Source: Pandoraea vervacti
Lineage (GTDB): Bacteria; Pseudomonadota; Gammaproteobacteria; Burkholderiales; Burkholderiaceae
DNA length: 64,000 nt
Direction: 5' to 3'
Assembly: GCF_000934605.2 (NCBI RefSeq)
Contig: NZ_CP010897.2
Span: 1,364,001 to 1,428,000 of the forward strand
Below, piece after piece: positions 1 to 8,050 of this stretch; within the stretch, counting starts at the first letter, position 1, and each line of letters starts with the position of its first letter. The position numbers and the translations under genes were made by a program. A model generated the notes under the pieces. That model ran no database searches. It was not told where the DNA came from and saw only the letters and a list, made by a program, of their open reading frames with translations.

Positions 1-372
1 GCGCAGTGGGTGTTTGCCCACCAGCAGGCGATGTCCGATCACGCATTGGCGATGGTCTTCGCGCAGTTCCATGGCCTGCCGCGATATCCGTCGCAACTCT
101 TCGAGTTTGCCCTCGAAGGTGTGGCGCTGTTCGTGCTGCTGTGGTGCTTCGCGCGTCGCGCGCGTCCGGTGGGCGCGGTCTCGGGTATGTTCCTTGTGGG
201 CTACGGCCTGTTCCGTTTCCTTGCCGAATTCACGCGCGAACCGGACGCCTTCCTGGGCCTTCTGTCGTTCGGCCTGTCGATGGGGCAATGGCTGTCGTTG
301 CCGATGATCGTGGCGGGCGTGATCATGCTCGTGTGGTCGTATCGGCGAGGGCATGTGACGTCGGCGGCATAA
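1..372 (+). CDS. lgt: prolipoprotein diacylglyceryl transferase, C-terminal part
   Basis: The reading frame is open from the first base, so only the last 123 residues are present. Lgt moves a diacylglyceryl group from phosphatidylglycerol to the lipobox cysteine of prelipoproteins in the inner membrane. The visible part has the family's late segments: PSQLFEFALEG, then a hydrophobic helix, FRFLAEFTREPD, and GLSMGQWLSLPMIVAG, which leads into the last membrane helix. The protein ends RRGHVTSAA with a TAA stop inside the first unit of a 10-bp tandem repeat. Identification rests on recall of the family's conserved C-terminal blocks. The start and the catalytic His region lie outside the window. 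Confidence 0.93.
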   Translation, partial: AQWVFAHQQAMSDHALAMVFAQFHGLPRYPSQLFEFALEGVALFVLLWCFARRARPVGAVSGMFLVGYGLFRFLAEFTREPDAFLGLLSFGLSMGQWLSLPMIVAGVIMLVWSYRRGHVTSAA

Positions 373-440
373 ATGGACATCAGGCGACATAGGGCGACAT
401 AAGGCGACATAAGGCGACATAAGGCGACATAAGGCGGCAG
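371..440. repeat. 10-bp tandem repeat after lgt
   Basis: Seven consecutive 10-bp units run from the lgt stop codon onward. The three central units are exactly AAGGCGACAT and the flanking units drift (AAATGGACAT, CAGGCGACAT, AGGGCGACAT, AAGGCGGCAG). The last two bases of the stop codon lie in the first unit. The period is close to one helical turn. No open frame of interest crosses it. Confidence 0.85.
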
Positions 441-510
441 CATGAGGTGAGCCGCCAGCGAACACGACCCTGGCGAGGTCATGCGCCATCGAGGGTCCTG
501 TCAAGGTCGG

Positions 511-549
511 CGGGCCGCCGGAGAATGCTCCGGTGGCCCGTTGTCTTTT
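511..549 (+). terminator. Rho-independent terminator
   Basis: A 13-bp stem (511-523 with 528-540) with one G-U pair and a 4-nt loop (AATG) is followed by TTGTCTTTT. It lies about 140 bp after lgt and probably ends the lgt transcript. Confidence 0.7.
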
Positions 550-967
550 CAGGGAATGATCCCGTTGTCGTTGAGTCGATTTCTGCAGGCTGCCCGTGCG
601 TGTCGTGGATAAGCTGTCGGCGTTTTGCACGCGGGCGCACGTGCCGAAGCGAACCGGTACGGCGTGATGGGTGCGCTGGACATCACCGGGATTTCACATG
701 GAACCGACGGGGAGATGGCAGGGATTCGGCACGATGGCCGGCCTGAGCGAACGGGTAGCGCAATACCGCGGTGATCGGCCGGGGCGATCGGATCAACCGG
801 ACCGCGCTAACCAACACGGCGCAGGCGATGCCGCGCATGTCCCGGGCGCGCTTCCCGATTTCACGGGAGCATCGCACGGTGCATCCGTAGCGACATCCTG
901 CACGATGCGACCGACGATGCGAGCGGGGCGACTTTCGCCGCGGCGTGCCGAAGGGGAAGGCGCACGC
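550..967. other. gap before the ankyrin-like gene
   Basis: About 420 bp lie between the terminator and the preferred start of the next gene. The frame of that gene stays open back to 671, so up to 99 more residues could be coded there. That stretch reads like non-coding sequence (many Arg, Gly and Gln, no recognisable motif). No clear sigma-70 promoter, RNA gene or repeat was seen. Confidence 0.4.
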
Positions 968-2371
968 ATGACACGACTCGCGAGCGACCTGACGCATGCG
1001 CGCCAGAGCCCGCCGGTGCAGATCGCGGCGCGCTTTTCCCATCCGTTCGAGCGACGCCCAAACTGCGCGCCGACAACGCTGCGTCCCGAGGACGTGGCAT
1101 CGATTGCGCGCAGGACCGCGGACGTTGCGCACCTGCTGCGAATGCCGCCGCAGGCGTGGACGGCGCAAGATCTGCAATCGCTGGATGTCGAGCCAGTGAC
1201 GGCGCAAGTGTTGATGTCGCACTTGCGAAACACGCCGCTCATGTCTTCCGATTTCCTCGTTCAGACCATCGACGAGACGATCGACGTCGAGTCGGCGTTG
1301 CTGTTCCTCGGGCACGGTCTGGACAAATACTATGCGCACGCGTATCAGTCCGACGCCGGAGACGGTGCGGCCGTTGCCGTGTTGATCGGGCAGGCCATCG
1401 CGGAAAGCCGGCTCGCCGGGTTGCCGCGCACCAGTGATGGCGAGGGCAGCTTCGTACAGGGTCTGCTCGACCTTTTCTGCGGGCGGACTCACTTGAGTCC
1501 GACGGGAACGGGTAACGTCGCGACGGCACTGGCGATACTGCTCGAAGGTGGCGCAGGCGATGACATGGGGGCGTTTGGCGGTGTGCCGCCGCTCATCTAT
1601 GCCCTGTCCCGGCAGGTGCCGCGCTGCGTGCTTGACGTGCTGATCCGGCATGGCGCCGACCCAAACGAAGCGCTCGCATGTGCGGATGCGATAGCGCCCG
1701 CGTGTGCGAGGGACTTTCGGGTTGGCGCAACCGCCATGCACCACGCTGCATTTGCCGGGCGCCGCGAGGCGATGGCGGCATTGTTCATGACGCACGGGGG
1801 CCGTCTCGATATCCCGACGCCCGACGGGTACACGCCGGTCGCGGTGGCCGGCGCCACGGCCTACCCAATGCCGGGGCCGTGTGCAGGCCTCATCGCGCGA
1901 GCGATTTCGGCGCGTGACGCCTGGATCTCGACCGACACCGACCTCGTTCGCCGTCGGGTCAACGGCGAACATCTGGCCGAGGTGCTGGCGACACGTCTAT
2001 TGGAAGCGGACAGATCGGCAACCACCGCCGAACTGGAACACTGGCTGTGGGCGATGGACGCGTTACGCGCCGATGGCTGCGACGTCATGTCCGTCGTCGA
2101 GAGCGCCCCGGCACATGGCGGGCCGACCTATCGCGCGCGCCTCTACGACATGTTCCTGGCGTGGTACGGCGACAACAGCCGTGAGGGAAGTCCGGTCATG
2201 GACGAGGGCAAGATCGAGGCGGCCGTGTGCATCAACGAATGGATGGAGGAGCACACGAGGTATGACATTGCGCCGAATACGCGAGGGGTTTCGCACCGAA
2301 AGATTCTGCGCGCCACCCTGGCGCCCCTGCCCGGCGACCGGGGCGTGCACCCGGCAAGCGTGCTGCGCTGA
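968..2371 (+). CDS. ankyrin-repeat-like protein of unknown function
   Basis: A 467-residue protein with no signal peptide or membrane helix. The middle holds degenerate ankyrin units: a segment with VLDVLIRHGADPNEA, and another with ATAMHHAAFAGRREAMAALF followed by DIPTPDGYTPVAVA. These match the helix-turn-helix plus beta-hairpin pattern (GxTxLHxAA, LLxxGADxN). The flanking regions (residues 1-200 and 320-467) are not recognised. I chose ATG 968 because AAGGGGAAGG lies just upstream; the frame is open back to 671, where GTG or ATG starts are possible but lack a ribosome site. Ankyrin proteins mediate protein-protein binding and in bacteria include secreted effectors; a role here would be a guess. 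The gene stands alone between lgt and the malonate locus. Confidence 0.7.
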   Translation: MTRLASDLTHARQSPPVQIAARFSHPFERRPNCAPTTLRPEDVASIARRTADVAHLLRMPPQAWTAQDLQSLDVEPVTAQVLMSHLRNTPLMSSDFLVQTIDETIDVESALLFLGHGLDKYYAHAYQSDAGDGAAVAVLIGQAIAESRLAGLPRTSDGEGSFVQGLLDLFCGRTHLSPTGTGNVATALAILLEGGAGDDMGAFGGVPPLIYALSRQVPRCVLDVLIRHGADPNEALACADAIAPACARDFRVGATAMHHAAFAGRREAMAALFMTHGGRLDIPTPDGYTPVAVAGATAYPMPGPCAGLIARAISARDAWISTDTDLVRRRVNGEHLAEVLATRLLEADRSATTAELEHWLWAMDALRADGCDVMSVVESAPAHGGPTYRARLYDMFLAWYGDNSREGSPVMDEGKIEAAVCINEWMEEHTRYDIAPNTRGVSHRKILRATLAPLPGDRGVHPASVLR

Positions 2372-2424
2372 CGGAACCGGCGACCCGACATCGTGGCAGC
2401 GTCACATCGTCGCCGGTGTCCGGT

Positions 2425-3096
2425 TTATCCGGTCTTGCGCGCCAGCGCGTGCAACGAGGCCATCAGGTCGGCGAACCGCTCGCCTTGCACCGTGACGTGG
2501 GCGCGCAGGTGTTCGGATGCTGCGTCGGCGTCGCCTGCCTCGATGGCGCGAAACACGGCGTCGTGTTCCGAGAACGACTGATGCGGCCGGTCGCGCACGC
2601 GCAGTTGCAGGCGCCGGTACACGCGCAGACGGCGGTGCAGTTGCAATGCCGTTTCCTGAAGATAGGTGTTGTGACTGGCCTGATAGATGAGCGCATGGAA
2701 ATGCGCATTCACTTCGTAATACGTGTCGATGTCCCGCGCCTCGGCGGCCGCCCGGCTGGCCTCGTGGGTCTCACGCAAGGCTTTCAGTTCGTCGTCGGTA
2801 ATGCGTCGCGCTGCGAGCCGCCCGCACATCGATTCCAGTTCCGCCATGACCTCGAACATCTCGCATAGCCGCTGCGGATCGATCTGCGAGACGACTGCGC
2901 CGCGGCGCGGCCGGATCTCGATCACTCCCGATGACGCCAACTGAATGAGCGCCTCTCGCAACGGGGTCCGCGACACCCCGAAAGCAGTCGCCAGTTCAAC
3001 CTCGTCGAGCCGCATACCCGGCGCGTACTCGCCCACGGCGATGCGCTCCTCGATCGCCTGTCGCAGCGCTTCCGATCGCTTGGGTTTTACGGTCAT
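2425..3096 (-). CDS. matR: GntR-family (FadR/FCD subfamily) regulator, probable malonate regulator
   Basis: A 223-residue regulator. Residues 8-70 form the GntR winged helix (LRQAIEERIAVGEYAPGMRL, then ELATAFGVSRTPLREAL with the recognition helix). Residues about 80-215 are the all-helical FCD ligand domain, with histidines in NAHFHALIY and SEHDAVFRAI that usually bind a metal near a carboxylate ligand. It is divergent from the TRAP, decarboxylase and synthetase genes, the arrangement of MatR in other malonate operons, so it probably represses them until malonate or malonyl-CoA is present. The symbol is assigned from context. The intergenic region holds a TTGTATAC-type site that fits this subfamily. 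Confidence 0.85.
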   Translation of the reverse strand: MTVKPKRSEALRQAIEERIAVGEYAPGMRLDEVELATAFGVSRTPLREALIQLASSGVIEIRPRRGAVVSQIDPQRLCEMFEVMAELESMCGRLAARRITDDELKALRETHEASRAAAEARDIDTYYEVNAHFHALIYQASHNTYLQETALQLHRRLRVYRRLQLRVRDRPHQSFSEHDAVFRAIEAGDADAASEHLRAHVTVQGERFADLMASLHALARKTG

Positions 3097-3441
3097 GACG
3101 CTCTCGCTCGGTCAGGTTTCGATCCCGTGAGACGGGGCCGCAGGGGGATGTTGCCAAAGTAGCGCGCGAACCCCGCGTTGCAGATCGGGGTAAACACCAA
3201 AATTGTATTTTTATGTCCGTCAATTTGTATACACCGTGATGGATTGACTATACGATTTCATTCCGAGAGCGGCAACTCACGCACTCGAAACATCAAAACA
3301 ATGCAGTCATCCGTACATGCAGTGCCGGCGTTCCGGTGGTGCACCCGACGCGCGATCTCCAGGGTTCAGGAGGCACGTGACGGGCGATGTCAGGCACCGG
3401 GCTTCGCTGGTTCTTCACTGACAGAAGTGACAGGAGACGCC
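3097..3441. other. divergent regulatory region, matR / TRAP operon
   Basis: A 345-bp gap between divergent genes with AT-rich sequence at 3190-3260, unlike the GC-rich flanks. It probably holds both promoters and the regulator's operators. I see no hairpin terminator or RNA gene. The 3300-3440 part is a long leader for the transporter operon. Confidence 0.5.
3225..3234. promoter_or_regulatory. putative FCD-GntR operator
   Basis: TTGTATACAC contains the palindromic core GTATAC (3227-3232) in the TnGTnnnACnA style bound by FadR-type regulators. Related AT-rich half sites lie nearby (AATTGTATTT at 3201, GACTATACGA at 3247). Assignment to the divergent regulator is inferred from position. Confidence 0.4.
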
Positions 3442-4488
3442 ATGGAGACAACCCCTTCCCCGCTGCGGCGGCAACTCATGCTGGGCGCCGCATCGGCGTT
3501 GGTCACCAGTGGTCTGGCCAGCCCGTGGGGCGGCGCATTCGCGCAATCCGGCCCACTCAAGATTTCCCATCAATTCCCCGGCGGCACGCTGACCGAAGGC
3601 GATTTTCGCGACCGGCTCTGTCGCAAATTCGCGCAGGAAGTCGAGAAGCGCACCAACGGTGCGCTGAAATTCCAGGTCTACCCGGGTAGCTCGCTCATGA
3701 AGACCAACGCCCAGTTCTCGGCGTTGCGGCGCGGCGCGCTCGATCTGTCGCTTTATCCACTGCCCTACGCGGGCGGCGAAGTCCGCGAACTCAATATCGG
3801 TCTCATGCCTGGACTGGTGACGTCCTATGCGCAGGGCACCGCCTGGCGTAACGGGGAGATCGGCAAGGTGCTCACCGATGTGCTCGCGGAAAAGAACATC
3901 GTCATCGTGAGCTGGGTCTGGCAGGCCGGTGGCGTTGCCAGTCGGGCGAAACCGCTCGTGGCGCCGGAAGACGCCAAGGGTCTCAAGGTGCGCGGCGGCA
4001 GCCGCGAGATGGACATGATGCTCAAGGAGGCCGGTGCTGCCGTGATTTCGCTGCCGTCCAACGAGTTGTACGCGGCAATGCAGACCGGGGCGATGGATGC
4101 GGCCATGACCTCGTCGACCAGCCTCATGTCGTTCCGACTCGAAGAAGTGTCGAAGCACTTGACCACGGGACGCAACAAATCCTACTGGTTCATGCTTGAG
4201 CCGCTGCTCATGTCGAAGCAGGTCTTCGACAAGTTGCCCAAGGACCAGCAGCAGGTCATTTTGCAGGTCGGCGCGGAACTGGAGTCGTTCGGCACGGAAG
4301 CGGCCAAGGCCGACGATGCGCAGATCGCCAGCGTGTACACGAAGGCCGGCGCAAAAGTGTACGACCTCGACGAAGCGACCGTCATGAAGTGGCGCGACAT
4401 TGCCCGGCGCACCGCGTGGAAGGACTACGCGAGCAAGTCGGACACGTGCGCGAAGCTGCTCGCGCTTGCCGAGAAGGTGCCTGCATGA
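3442..4488 (+). CDS. matP: TRAP transporter substrate-binding protein (DctP family), probable malonate binder
   Basis: A 348-residue periplasmic solute receptor. The N-terminus has RRQLMLGAAS followed by a hydrophobic stretch and AFAQ, a Tat-like signal peptide. The mature part has DctP features: LKISHQFPGG, FAQEVEKRTNGALKFQVYPGSSL, the KGLKVRGG hinge and an AMQTGAMDAAMTS segment. ATG 3442 is chosen because AGGAGA lies 4 nt upstream and the signal peptide begins there, although the frame is open to 3178. It is first in a tightly packed operon (stop overlaps the next start). Malonate as substrate is inferred from the downstream malonyl-CoA decarboxylase and synthetase; TRAP-type malonate carriers (MatPQM) are known in rhizobia. 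Confidence 0.85.
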   Translation: METTPSPLRRQLMLGAASALVTSGLASPWGGAFAQSGPLKISHQFPGGTLTEGDFRDRLCRKFAQEVEKRTNGALKFQVYPGSSLMKTNAQFSALRRGALDLSLYPLPYAGGEVRELNIGLMPGLVTSYAQGTAWRNGEIGKVLTDVLAEKNIVIVSWVWQAGGVASRAKPLVAPEDAKGLKVRGGSREMDMMLKEAGAAVISLPSNELYAAMQTGAMDAAMTSSTSLMSFRLEEVSKHLTTGRNKSYWFMLEPLLMSKQVFDKLPKDQQQVILQVGAELESFGTEAAKADDAQIASVYTKAGAKVYDLDEATVMKWRDIARRTAWKDYASKSDTCAKLLALAEKVPA

Positions 4489-5093
4489 GTGGCGCCGTCG
4501 CGAGCGCCGAGCCGGTGGCGGCTCGCTCACGTGCGCTGCGGCGGCTCGACGCGCTCTTGCAGGCTGTGAGTCGCTTGCTGATGGTCGTGTGCATGCTGGC
4601 GCTCGTGGGCGCCGCACTCGTGCTGAGCTACAGCGTGTTTGCGCGGCACGTGCTCAAGCTCGCGACCGACTGGCAGGACGAGGCCGCCGTGTTCATGCTG
4701 GTCGGTGCGACCTTCGTCTCGGCCGCGCACGTGCAGCATTTGCGCGGGCACATCGGTATCGAAGCGATTACGACGCTGCTCTCGCCCCGTGTGAACCGCG
4801 TGCGGCGTTGGGTCGTCGACATCTTCACGCTGGCGTTCTGCGGCTTCTTCGCCTGGAAGTCGTGGACGCTGTTCTGGGAAGCCTACGTCGACGGCCAGAC
4901 GAGCAGCTCGACGTGGGGACCGCCGCTCTCGATTCCGTACGGTCTGATGGCGTTCGGCATGACGTTGCTCTCGGTGCAACTGTTGCTGCAGGTCGCGATC
5001 GGGGCTTGCGAGATGAAGGCGGGCGTTGCCGGACATTCGGGGAATGCAGACGCTGGGGGACACACCCCCGATCGCACGGGAGGGCACGCATGA
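4485..5093 (+). CDS. matQ: TRAP transporter small permease (DctQ family)
   Basis: A 202-residue inner-membrane protein with four predicted helices, the small subunit of a tripartite ATP-independent periplasmic transporter. The helices lie roughly at residues 27-50, 62-85, 103-122 and 145-170. The conserved WQDEAAVF and AHVQHLRGHIGIE segments are typical of DctQ. The start ATG overlaps the stop of the receptor gene (ATGA at 4485-4488), so translation is coupled. A longer frame from 4389 exists but would bury 32 residues inside the upstream gene. The C-terminal tail after the last helix is soluble and rich in Gly. Confidence 0.85.
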   Translation: MSGAVASAEPVAARSRALRRLDALLQAVSRLLMVVCMLALVGAALVLSYSVFARHVLKLATDWQDEAAVFMLVGATFVSAAHVQHLRGHIGIEAITTLLSPRVNRVRRWVVDIFTLAFCGFFAWKSWTLFWEAYVDGQTSSSTWGPPLSIPYGLMAFGMTLLSVQLLLQVAIGACEMKAGVAGHSGNADAGGHTPDRTGGHA

Positions 5094-6433
5094 GCGAGCT
5101 CGGTATCGGATTGCTGTATGGGGGCGCCACGCTGGTCGCCATGTTCTCGGGCATGCCCATCGCCTTTGCCCTCGGTGCGGTGGCAGTGGCGTTCATGTTC
5201 GGATTCATGCCGGCGTCGTCGCTCGATACGGTGACGCAGAACGTCTACGAGGAGATGGCCAGCATTACGCTGCTGTCGATCCCGCTTTTCATTCTGAAGG
5301 GCGCGGCGATCGGCAAGTCGCGCGCAGGCCAGGATCTGTATCTCGCGCTGCATGCGTGGATGCGACGGATTCCGGGCGGGTTGGGCATCGCCAACGTCTT
5401 CGCCTGCGGCCTGTTCGCGGCGATGGCGGGGTCGAGTCCGGCGACGTGTTCGGCTATCGGCAGCGCGGGAATTCCGGAGATGCGTCAGCGCGGTTATTCG
5501 CCGGGATTTGCCGCCGGCATCATTGCGGCGGGCGGCACGCTGGGCATTCTGCTGCCGCCGTCGATCACCATGATTCTTTACGCGGTGGCAGCGGAGCAGT
5601 CGCTGGGGCGTCTCTTTCTCGCCGGGATCGTGCCAGCCTTGCTGCTGGTGGGGTTGTTTTCCTGCTATGCGGCCTGGCGCTACCGGAAGGAGTACGCCAG
5701 TGCGCAGGTCGCGCTCGCCAGACACGGCACACCGTCGCCGTTCCCGACCGAGCCGCCTGCCACGCTCCGCGAAAAGCTGGCATTGCTGCCGCGCGTTTTG
5801 CCGTTCGTGACGCTGCTCATCGGCGTGATGGCGGCGCTCTACGGGGGCTATGCGACGCCGTCGGAGACGGCCGGGCTCGGAGGATTGCTCGCTTTGGCCC
5901 TCATCGCGGTGATTTACCGCATGTGGCGTCCGCGCCAGTTGGCGCCGATTCTGACCGGCACGTTGCGCGAGTCGACGATGTTGATGTTCATTATCGGCAT
6001 GTCGCTGCTTTATTCCTACGTGATGAGCTATCTGCACATCAGCCAGTCGGCCGCGCAATGGATCGTGGGATTGCAACTGTCGCGCTGGGTGCTGCTCGCC
6101 GCGATCTTGCTGATGGTGGTCGTGCTGGGCTTCTTCCTGCCGCCGGTGAGCATCATTCTCATGACGGCGCCGATCATTCTGCCGCCGCTGCGCGCGGCGG
6201 GATTCGATCTGGTGTGGTTCGGCGTCGTGATGACGATCGTCATGGAACTGGGGTTGATACACCCGCCCGTCGGTCTCAACATATTCGTGATCAAGAACAC
6301 TGCCCCTGATATCGCGTTGCGCGACATCGTCTGGGGCGTGATGCCGTTTGTCGTGCTGATGATCGTGGCCGTCGTACTCATCTGCCTGTTGCCCGGCCTG
6401 TCGCTGTGGCTGCCGGACCAGTTGATGGGGTGA
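5090..6433 (+). CDS. matM: TRAP transporter large permease (DctM family)
   Basis: A 447-residue multispanning protein, the catalytic sodium-coupled subunit of the TRAP transporter. It has the DctM landmarks: an early GMPIAFALGAVAVAFMFG helix, IPLFILKGAAIGKS, the AMAGSSPATCSAIGS motif, AGIIAAGGTLGILLPPSI and a late HPPVGLNIFVIKN. The start overlaps the DctQ stop (ATGA at 5090). With the two preceding genes it makes a complete transporter. Its place directly upstream of malonyl-CoA decarboxylase supports malonate or a related dicarboxylate as substrate. Confidence 0.88.
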   Translation: MSELGIGLLYGGATLVAMFSGMPIAFALGAVAVAFMFGFMPASSLDTVTQNVYEEMASITLLSIPLFILKGAAIGKSRAGQDLYLALHAWMRRIPGGLGIANVFACGLFAAMAGSSPATCSAIGSAGIPEMRQRGYSPGFAAGIIAAGGTLGILLPPSITMILYAVAAEQSLGRLFLAGIVPALLLVGLFSCYAAWRYRKEYASAQVALARHGTPSPFPTEPPATLREKLALLPRVLPFVTLLIGVMAALYGGYATPSETAGLGGLLALALIAVIYRMWRPRQLAPILTGTLRESTMLMFIIGMSLLYSYVMSYLHISQSAAQWIVGLQLSRWVLLAAILLMVVVLGFFLPPVSIILMTAPIILPPLRAAGFDLVWFGVVMTIVMELGLIHPPVGLNIFVIKNTAPDIALRDIVWGVMPFVVLMIVAVVLICLLPGLSLWLPDQLMG

Positions 6434-6465
6434 TGGCGCGAGTCACAATGCCTTGAGAGGAAGCC

Positions 6466-7989
6466 ATGAAGGATGAGCCGATCATGTCTGCAATGTCCGC
6501 CACGTCCGCTCCGGTGTCGATGAGTTCGTCATCGGGTTCGTCATCGGGTTCGTCATCATCACCCGGCACTGCCGCCGCCGGGCGCGGCGCGCCCGACACT
6601 GTGGCGGAGGTGAGCGCACCGGTGCCTTCGCCGAAGCCGTCGCTGGGCGAGCGGCTCGGGCAATGGTTCGGTCGCGGTGGCAAGTCGGGCGGGCAGGGCG
6701 GCGGGCCGAAGGACGGCAAGGTGGTTGCGGCGACGCTCTCGGCGCGTGCCGAGAACGCGTTGCGTCGGCAACTGACGCAGTGCCTGTCCGCACGGCTGAC
6801 CGACTCGTCGGCCAACGAGGCGGCACGCGAGTTCATGACGCGATACTGCGCTGCGTCGCCCGCAGAGCAGTTGGCGCTGCTCACGGTCGTCGCCGACATC
6901 TGCGCGAGCGACGGCGAGGCCGGTGGCGACGCGAAAGCGGGAACGGAGGGAAAGGAGGGCAAGGACGCCAACGCCCCCCGACGTGCCGCGACCGGATTGG
7001 CCGGTGCGCTGGGCAGTGCGCGCGTGCGGTTCCTCAAACGCTTCAACGCACTGCCCGATGGCTTGCCGTTTCTCGTGCGCTGGCGCGCGGACATGCTGCA
7101 TCACCGCGCCGCGCTGCCGGGACTCGCCGCCCTCGAAGAAGACCTCGGCAGTCTCTTCTCCACATGGTTCGACGTCGGCTTGCTGGAACTGCATCCCATT
7201 ACCTGGGACTCGCCGGCGTCGCTGCTCGAAAAACTCATGCGCTACGAAGCCGTTCACGAGATTTCGTCGTGGGCGGATTTGCGTAACCGGCTCGATTCCG
7301 ATCGTCGTTGTTATGCCTTCTTCCACCCGCGTATGCCGCGCGAGCCGTTGATTTTCGTCGAGGTGGCGTTCGTGCCCGATATGGCGGCGGACGTGCACTC
7401 GCTGCTCGACGAAAAAGCGCCGCTCGAAGACCTGCGGCGCGTGCGGTGGGCCATCTTCTATTCCATCTCGAATACGCAGCCGGGCCTGCGAGGCGTGAGC
7501 TTCGGCAACTTCCTGCTCAAGCGCGTGATCGACGAATTGCAGATCGACTTCCCGAAGCTGCGCAACTTCGCCACGCTCTCGCCGATCCCCGGGTTCAGCG
7601 ACTGGTTGAGGCAACTCACGGCGCAGGCGCTCGCGCAGGTGCTCGGTCCCAAGCGGGTGAAATGGCTCGCGCAGGAACCGTCGCTGGCCACGCAGGCCTC
7701 CGGTGCGCAGGTGCTGGCCTGGTTGCAGACAGCGCCCGAGCGCAAGAGCGTGCAGACGTTGCAGCGTTCGCTGGGCGAGGCGCTCGCGGCGCACTATCTG
7801 GCGCGGGAGCTGGTTCGCGGGCAACCGCGTGATCCGGTCGCGCGCTTTCACCTCGGCAATGGGGCGCGTGTGGAGCGCATCAACTGGCACGCCGATCTTT
7901 CGAAGAAGGGCGTCAGGCAGTCATGCGGCATGATGGTCAACTATCTTTACGCGCCGGACGAGCTCGACGCCAACCTGCAACGCCTCATC
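6466..7989 (+). CDS. malonyl-CoA decarboxylase (main body; frame continues to 8034)
   Basis: This entry marks the body of the decarboxylase frame; see the full-length entry for the annotation. It records that a 12-bp direct repeat near the start codes SSGSSSGSSSS and that the conserved enzyme body begins only after about residue 85. Confidence 0.3.
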
Positions 7990-8034
7990 GACGGCGAGCC
8001 TGCCATCGGGCGCGCCGTGGCGCGCCTGTTGTGA
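6466..8034 (+). CDS. matA: malonyl-CoA decarboxylase
   Basis: A 522-residue enzyme that converts malonyl-CoA to acetyl-CoA and CO2. The C-terminal two thirds carry the family signature: CYAFFHPRMPREPLIFVEVA, FYSISNTQPGLRGVSFGNFL (which holds the catalytic Ser position of the family), FATLSPIPGFSDWL, and FHLGNGARVERINWHADLS with the catalytic His, ending with NYLYAPDELDANLQ. The first 85 residues are low complexity (Ser, Gly, Ala) and include a 12-bp coding repeat. A GAGAGGA box 4 nt upstream supports ATG 6466. It follows the TRAP genes by 32 bp and precedes the CoA-ligase that makes its substrate, so together they convert malonate to acetyl-CoA. Confidence 0.92.
   Translation: MKDEPIMSAMSATSAPVSMSSSSGSSSGSSSSPGTAAAGRGAPDTVAEVSAPVPSPKPSLGERLGQWFGRGGKSGGQGGGPKDGKVVAATLSARAENALRRQLTQCLSARLTDSSANEAAREFMTRYCAASPAEQLALLTVVADICASDGEAGGDAKAGTEGKEGKDANAPRRAATGLAGALGSARVRFLKRFNALPDGLPFLVRWRADMLHHRAALPGLAALEEDLGSLFSTWFDVGLLELHPITWDSPASLLEKLMRYEAVHEISSWADLRNRLDSDRRCYAFFHPRMPREPLIFVEVAFVPDMAADVHSLLDEKAPLEDLRRVRWAIFYSISNTQPGLRGVSFGNFLLKRVIDELQIDFPKLRNFATLSPIPGFSDWLRQLTAQALAQVLGPKRVKWLAQEPSLATQASGAQVLAWLQTAPERKSVQTLQRSLGEALAAHYLARELVRGQPRDPVARFHLGNGARVERINWHADLSKKGVRQSCGMMVNYLYAPDELDANLQRLIDGEPAIGRAVARLL
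6525..6560 (+). repeat. in-frame 12-bp tandem repeat inside matA
   Basis: Two exact copies of TTCGTCATCGGG and a third that diverges at its last three bases. They code a Ser/Gly linker. Because the unit is a multiple of three, copy-number change would not shift the frame. Confidence 0.8.
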
Positions 8035-8050
8035 GCGTGCCAGGAACCTC

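Noticed and set aside
371..440. The 10-bp repeats as a CRISPR array
   Set aside because: Units are contiguous without spacers and no cas gene is near.
6466..7989. Treating the low-complexity start of matA as a separate gene
   Set aside because: The frame is continuous to 8034 with a good ribosome site at 6466; one gene is enough. The short duplicate entry in the feature list is only a note and should be ignored in favour of 6466-8034.
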